From: Costertonia aggregata
Lineage (GTDB): Bacteria; Bacteroidota; Bacteroidia; Flavobacteriales; Flavobacteriaceae
DNA: 64,000 nt
NCBI RefSeq assembly: GCF_013402795.1
Contig: NZ_CP058595.1
Span: 1,585,501-1,649,500 of the forward strand
Direction of reading: 5' to 3'
The notes beneath the pieces were generated by a model that saw nothing but the letters and a program-made list of their open reading frames with translations, ran no database searches and was not told the DNA's origin. The position numbers and the translations under genes were made by a program. Below, in pieces: positions 60,743 to 64,000 of the stretch (positions are counted from its first letter, which is position 1; each line of letters begins with the position of its first letter).

Positions 60743-60750
60743 TAATTTTG
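60743..60750 (+). promoter_or_regulatory. Candidate -7 promoter box TAATTTTG for the ferredoxin reductase gene
   Basis: TAATTTTG fits TAnnTTTG exactly and lies 16 bp upstream of the ATG at 60767. No clean -33 TTG was found at the expected spacing. Confidence 0.45.
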
Positions 60751-60766
60751 CATAAAAATTTGTTAT

Positions 60767-61813
60767 ATGAGCCAATTTTATTCCCTTACCATATCCGCGA
60801 TCAAATCGTTGACACCAAATTCTGTCGCCATAACGTTTGACGTACCCAAAAATTTGGCCCAGACCTTTAAATTTATGGCAGGGCAGTACATTACCGTAAA
60901 AAAAGAAATAAAAGGGAAAGAACTCAGAAGGGCCTATTCCATCAGTTCGTCACCAACGGCCAACGGCATTACCATAGGGGTAAAAAAAGTAGACCGTGGC
61001 GGATTTTCGGATTATGCCAATTCAAAACTTAAAGTCGGGGATGTTTTGGAGGTAATGCCCCCCGAGGGGCGCTTTACCTTTACATCGGCAGATGTGAAAA
61101 ATATAGCAGCTTTTGCTGCGGGCAGCGGAATCACCCCTATTATGAGCATCGCCAAAACTGTTTTGGACAGTAATCCAAAAAACAATTTTGTTTTGGTATA
61201 TGGGAACAAATCCTATGAAGAGACCATGTTCTATAATGATATTGTAAAATTACAATTAAATTATACCGATAGGTTTTTTGTTTATTTCATCAACAGTCAA
61301 ACCAGGGAAAATAATGCCCTTTTTGGCCGTATCGACACCTCAACGGTCAATTATGCTTTGAAGAACAAGCATAAGGACTTGAATTTTGATGCTTTCTACC
61401 TTTGTGGCCCGGAAGCCATGATCGATCAAGTTTCCGATACGTTGGCCGATAATGGCGTCCCCAAGGATAAAATTCATTTTGAGCTGTTTACCACGACCGA
61501 AATATTGGATGAAATGCCCATTACCGCAGAAGGACAGACGCAACTTACCGTTATGTTGGAAGATGAGGAATTTGAATTGACCTTGGACAAAAAGACCCTA
61601 ATTTTGGATGCCGTCCTCAAGGAAAATATTGATGCGCCATACTCCTGCCAAGGCGGGGTCTGTAGTAGTTGTATAGCTCGGGTGACCGAAGGAAAGGCCG
61701 AAATGGTAAAAAACCAAATTCTTACCGATGGTGAGATCGCCGATGGTTTTATCCTTACCTGTCAGGCACATCCCATAACACCTATTTTAAAGGTAGATTA
61801 TGATGATGTATAA
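60767..61813 (+). CDS. PaaE-like ferredoxin--NAD(P) reductase with a C-terminal [2Fe-2S] domain
   Basis: A 348-residue fusion of the ferredoxin-reductase fold with a plant-type ferredoxin. FAD-binding motif RRAYSISSSP (54-63), a second FAD/NADP motif AGSGITPIMS (118-127) and the NADP-domain end YLCGPEAMID. The C-terminal ferredoxin has Cys294, Cys299, Cys302 and Cys332 (PYSCQGGVCSSCIARV, FILTCQAHP) for the iron-sulphur cluster. It passes electrons from NAD(P)H to an oxygenase or similar acceptor. PaaE proper works in phenylacetyl-CoA epoxidation, but no paaABCD genes are nearby, so the partner is unknown. A Crp/Fnr-type regulator gene follows 17 bp later. Confidence 0.9.
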   Translation: MSQFYSLTISAIKSLTPNSVAITFDVPKNLAQTFKFMAGQYITVKKEIKGKELRRAYSISSSPTANGITIGVKKVDRGGFSDYANSKLKVGDVLEVMPPEGRFTFTSADVKNIAAFAAGSGITPIMSIAKTVLDSNPKNNFVLVYGNKSYEETMFYNDIVKLQLNYTDRFFVYFINSQTRENNALFGRIDTSTVNYALKNKHKDLNFDAFYLCGPEAMIDQVSDTLADNGVPKDKIHFELFTTTEILDEMPITAEGQTQLTVMLEDEEFELTLDKKTLILDAVLKENIDAPYSCQGGVCSSCIARVTEGKAEMVKNQILTDGEIADGFILTCQAHPITPILKVDYDDV

Positions 61814-61830
61814 TAATTTATCACCATAGA

Positions 61831-62397
61831 ATGCCTATTGATTCCCTTCGAAAATTTATTGAACAATATGTCTCTTTAAACCAAGGGGATTGGCAAACTG
61901 TATCCTCTCATTTTAAATTGACCTTGTACCCAAAGGGAAGCACAATACTTGAATCCGGTAAAATCTGCGATCATTTGGCCTTCTTGGAAAAAGGTCTTTT
62001 ACGTTTTTTTATTTGGAAAGAGGGTGTGGATAGCACCAAATTCTTTACCGTTGCGCCTTATCTATTTACATCGCAACGTAGCTTTAATACGAGACGGCCC
62101 GCCACTGAAACTATTGAAGCCCTGGAGGATTGCCATATTTGGCAAATTCACTTTGACGACCACAAACGGCTATTAAAGCTTCCTGTTTACAATGAGTTAG
62201 CTCAAAAAATCACACAGGAAGTTCAGTTTTTTACTGAAAACATCCTATTTGAGCTCCAAAACCAAACCGCAGAGCAACGCTACAACAACCTGTTGAGCAA
62301 TAGACCTGAATTACTGCAACGCGTTCAGCTCAAACATCTTGCTTCATACTTAGGGGTAACGCAACAGTCTTTAAGCAGAATCCGAAAGAATATTTGA
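61831..62397 (+). CDS. Crp/Fnr family transcriptional regulator
   Basis: A 188-residue protein with an N-terminal cyclic-nucleotide-binding-type beta barrel (about 10-115: YPKGSTILESGKICDHLAFL, FFIWKEGVDSTKFFTVAPYL) and a C-terminal helix-turn-helix (QLKHLASYLGVTQQSLSRIR). The classical cAMP-pocket residues are not evident, and there are no FNR cysteines, so its signal is unknown. It is 17 bp after the ferredoxin reductase gene. A palindrome (TTACC-N4-GGTAA) just past its stop is a candidate binding site controlling the SRPBCC gene. Confidence 0.88.
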   Translation: MPIDSLRKFIEQYVSLNQGDWQTVSSHFKLTLYPKGSTILESGKICDHLAFLEKGLLRFFIWKEGVDSTKFFTVAPYLFTSQRSFNTRRPATETIEALEDCHIWQIHFDDHKRLLKLPVYNELAQKITQEVQFFTENILFELQNQTAEQRYNNLLSNRPELLQRVQLKHLASYLGVTQQSLSRIRKNI

Positions 62398-62411
62398 TAA
62401 GTCGCCCGTAT

Positions 62412-62425
62412 TTACCAAATGGTAA
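62412..62425 (+). promoter_or_regulatory. Palindrome TTACC-AAAT-GGTAA, candidate Crp-family operator
   Basis: Two 5-bp arms, exact complements, flank a four-base centre. It lies 14 bp after the Crp/Fnr-type gene and 42 bp before the SRPBCC gene. The spacing is close to that of Crp-like half sites (N4-N6), and the arms are compatible with a dimeric regulator. Binding by the adjacent regulator is inference. Confidence 0.45.
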
Positions 62426-62466
62426 GTGTAATCACATCGTTTTAAAATAGTTTTGAAAAAAACAAA

Positions 62467-62952
62467 ATGAAACCGATTGCATTTATTTTTATATTATTAA
62501 TGATTACTGGTATGAACTCGCAACAAATAGAGCAAAGCGATAAGCATTTTTGGCATAATTTAGAAACTTCTGCGCCCCCCGAAGCCATTTGGAAAATATG
62601 GACAGATGTTCCCCAGTGGAAAAATTGGGATACTGGATTAAAAGATGCAACTCTTCAAGGAATCTTTAGGCTGAATACCAAGGGTAAGATCATCTCCTTG
62701 AAAGGTAGGTCTTCCAAATTTAAAATCATTGAATTCAAAGAAGGAGAATCCTATACGTTCAAAACCCAACTCCCATTGGGAGGACTTTATGTAAAACGAT
62801 TTCTACAAATGAAAAACGGAAGAACCTGTTTTACGCACGAGGTTTGGTTCAAAGGTTTGAGTTCTCGCCTTTTTGCCAAAAATTTTGGAGCTGTATTCAG
62901 AGAAATGCTTCCGGAGACAATGCATAACATTAAAGAAATCGCTGAACAATGA
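62467..62952 (+). CDS. Exported SRPBCC family protein
   Basis: A signal peptide (MKPIAFIFILLMITGMNSQ) precedes a START-like helix-grip fold of about 140 residues: FWHNLETSAPPEAIWKIWTD, then VPQWKNWDTGLKDATLQGIF and EVWFKGLSSRLFAKNFG. Members bind hydrophobic ligands; the ligand here is unknown. The gene follows a candidate operator, and its stop overlaps the start of a small membrane-protein gene by four bases (ATGA), so the two are co-translated. They lie downstream of a Crp/Fnr-type regulator. Confidence 0.85.
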   Translation: MKPIAFIFILLMITGMNSQQIEQSDKHFWHNLETSAPPEAIWKIWTDVPQWKNWDTGLKDATLQGIFRLNTKGKIISLKGRSSKFKIIEFKEGESYTFKTQLPLGGLYVKRFLQMKNGRTCFTHEVWFKGLSSRLFAKNFGAVFREMLPETMHNIKEIAEQ

Positions 62953-63326
62953 TAGCACTAAAAATAATGTATACGGCAAACATAATCGTAGCTGGGTGGA
63001 TAAGTATTACGAGTTTGTTCTATCCCAAAAAAGCACTGATTACGGTATTCGAAAACAGCATTGCGTACTCCGAGGCCATACGCTTGATAGGGTCTTTATG
63101 GGGCGCTATCTTCATTCTTTCCGTTTTTGGGTTATTCTATCCCAAGAAAATGGCTTTGGTTTTGCTTTTTCAACTCATATACAAGGGCTCTTGGGTATTT
63201 TTTGTAATGCTTCCCTCGATTATGAACAAACAGGTTTATCCAAAAGGTATGGGAATATTTTTTGTTGTTTGGTGTATACTGCTCCCTTTTATCATTCCTT
63301 GGAAGTATATCTTTTCAACTACCTGA
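62949..63326 (+). CDS. Small four-helix membrane protein
   Basis: A 125-residue protein with four hydrophobic segments (about 7-24, 45-63, 67-88 and 100-118). Conserved-looking pieces are GWISITSLFYPKKALITVFE and YPKKMALVLLFQLIYKGSWV. Similar proteins are often encoded beside SRPBCC and Crp-like genes, as far as I recall, but the function is not known. Translationally coupled to the SRPBCC gene by a four-base overlap. A weak hairpin follows its stop. Confidence 0.8.
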   Translation: MIALKIMYTANIIVAGWISITSLFYPKKALITVFENSIAYSEAIRLIGSLWGAIFILSVFGLFYPKKMALVLLFQLIYKGSWVFFVMLPSIMNKQVYPKGMGIFFVVWCILLPFIIPWKYIFSTT

Positions 63327-63342
63327 TTCATTTAAAAATATC

Positions 63343-63363
63343 AACCTCGGCATCATCGGGGTT
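63343..63363 (+). terminator. Hairpin after the small membrane protein gene, possible terminator
   Basis: AACCTCG (63343-63349) pairs with CGGGGTT (63357-63363) through one U-G wobble around a 7-base loop, followed by TATTTAA. It lies 17 bp after the membrane-protein stop in the convergent region before the patatin gene. The stem is short, so the call is tentative. Confidence 0.4.
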
Positions 63364-63471
63364 TATTTAACATGTGTACATTTCATAATCCCCAATACAA
63401 TTTGAGTAATCAGCCTTTTCGACTGAAGCTGGGTAACAATTTCGGTTAACCTTAAAAGTCTTGGTTTTGGG

Positions 63472-64000
63472 CTATCCATTTTGTTTTTCTATTTCCTCTA
63501 GCCTTTTTATCACATTTTCATAACCAATTTGATAGGCTTTTTCGATACCTTTTCGGTCCAATACACCAATCTTTTCCAGCTCGGTATATTCAAAAAGGAG
63601 ATTGCAGGAATCCAATTTTTTTCTGTTGATGGCGTAAATCATCAATCCGGTTACCCTGCCCGTGATCTGCCATGAATTTTTTAAGGCGTTTTTATACAGG
63701 TTGTTCACAACCGACACATTACTGCCTATGGTAAAATCAACTTTTTCTTTTATCGGTTCCAACGGAAAATTGTTCATGATACCACCATCGGCATAGAGTT
63801 CACCCTCTAATTCAACCGGACTAAAAACAGGGGGCAATGCTGCAGATGCCAATAAAGGCATGATCAATTCGCCTTTTGAAAAGAACTTTTCCTCTCCTTT
63901 TTGCAGGTTGGTAGCGACCACGTGCAATTCTCGCCCCAAGGCCTCAAAACTGTTATCCGGAAAGTAGCCCTTGAAAATTTCAAAATATTTATCGGTGTCG
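63472..64000 (-). CDS. Patatin-like phospholipase, C-terminal part (runs off window end)
   Basis: The frame is open from 64000 down to the stop at 63472, so about 176 residues of the C-terminal half are seen. An internal TTG is a spurious start and the gene continues upstream. Patatin features: LLASAALPPVFSPVELEGEL followed by YADGGIMNNFPLEPI, with the catalytic Asp in the DGG motif. The nucleophile motif GxSxG and the oxyanion loop lie outside the window. The enzyme should hydrolyse acyl esters of phospholipids at the membrane. It may lack the C-terminal POTRA/barrel of some Bacteroidota relatives, since it ends soon after the helical tail. Confidence 0.87.
   Translation of the reverse strand, partial: DTDKYFEIFKGYFPDNSFEALGRELHVVATNLQKGEEKFFSKGELIMPLLASAALPPVFSPVELEGELYADGGIMNNFPLEPIKEKVDFTIGSNVSVVNNLYKNALKNSWQITGRVTGLMIYAINRKKLDSCNLLFEYTELEKIGVLDRKGIEKAYQIGYENVIKRLEEIEKQNG

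Overview
The window looks like a chromosomal segment of a Flavobacteriaceae-type Bacteroidota (a marine genus such as Maribacter or Zobellia would fit, but the genus is inference). Reasons: AT-leaning DNA with very short or absent Shine-Dalgarno sequences, several TAnnTTTG-type -7 promoter boxes, many SPII lipoproteins, a PorW/SprE-like type IX secretion lipoprotein, a split ATP synthase locus (atpBEFHAG without atpDC), HU-CCDC81/SPOR and DUF4292 proteins, and a HemC-HemD fusion. No rRNA, tRNA, CRISPR array, transposase or phage gene was recognised.

Layout. 1-8.1 kb (minus strand): a cut-off lipoprotein, a secreted protein of unknown function, a crotonase, an NtrY-like histidine kinase, HemJ and a large secreted BNR/sortilin-like propeller protein. 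8.2-17.6 kb: a CarboxypepD_reg-like membrane protein, a secreted Ig/cadherin-like protein with a nested domain, an S41 peptidase, a MATE exporter with a 100-bp tandem duplication at its 3' end, ferrochelatase, an MscS channel, a DUF1460 amidase-like protein and a ThuA-like lipoprotein. 17.6-28.7 kb: an AraC-type regulator divergent from a heme operon (hemA, hemCD fusion, hemE, GNAT, hemF, lipoprotein, hemB), then a serine hydrolase, a CNNM/CBS protein and an alkyltransferase. Together with hemJ and hemH nearby, the window encodes most of the route from glutamyl-tRNA to protoheme.

28.8-44.7 kb: a carbohydrate-binding-like lipoprotein, PlsC, TrpS, a compositionally mosaic MG2/TonB-plug protein, DprA, an HU-SPOR protein, a thioesterase, the wzx-like/dut/TPR/DUF4292/EnvC cell-envelope cluster, and an alpha/beta hydrolase-ECF sigma-membrane protein operon. 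44.8-57.7 kb: a TetA-like MFS protein, then the ATP synthase operon on the minus strand. Its 3' UTR carries an array of about 5.6 copies of a 52-bp repeat derived from the end of atpG. An AT-rich type II restriction-modification pair on the opposite strand (51.68-54.10 kb) separates atpB from atpZ and an AtpI-position gene, bactofilin and porW/sprE, so it looks inserted into an ancestral operon. 58-64 kb: a small lipoprotein, an ABC exporter pair, a PaaE-like ferredoxin reductase, a Crp/Fnr regulator with an adjacent SRPBCC/membrane-protein operon behind a candidate palindromic operator, and a cut-off patatin-like phospholipase.

The most interesting items are the restriction-modification insertion in the ATP synthase locus, the hairpin-forming 52-bp array after atpG, the perfect 12-bp inverted repeat in front of the AraC gene beside the heme operon, the composition mosaic in the MG2/plug gene, and a domain nested in an Ig-like fold. 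All are read by eye; no database search was run.
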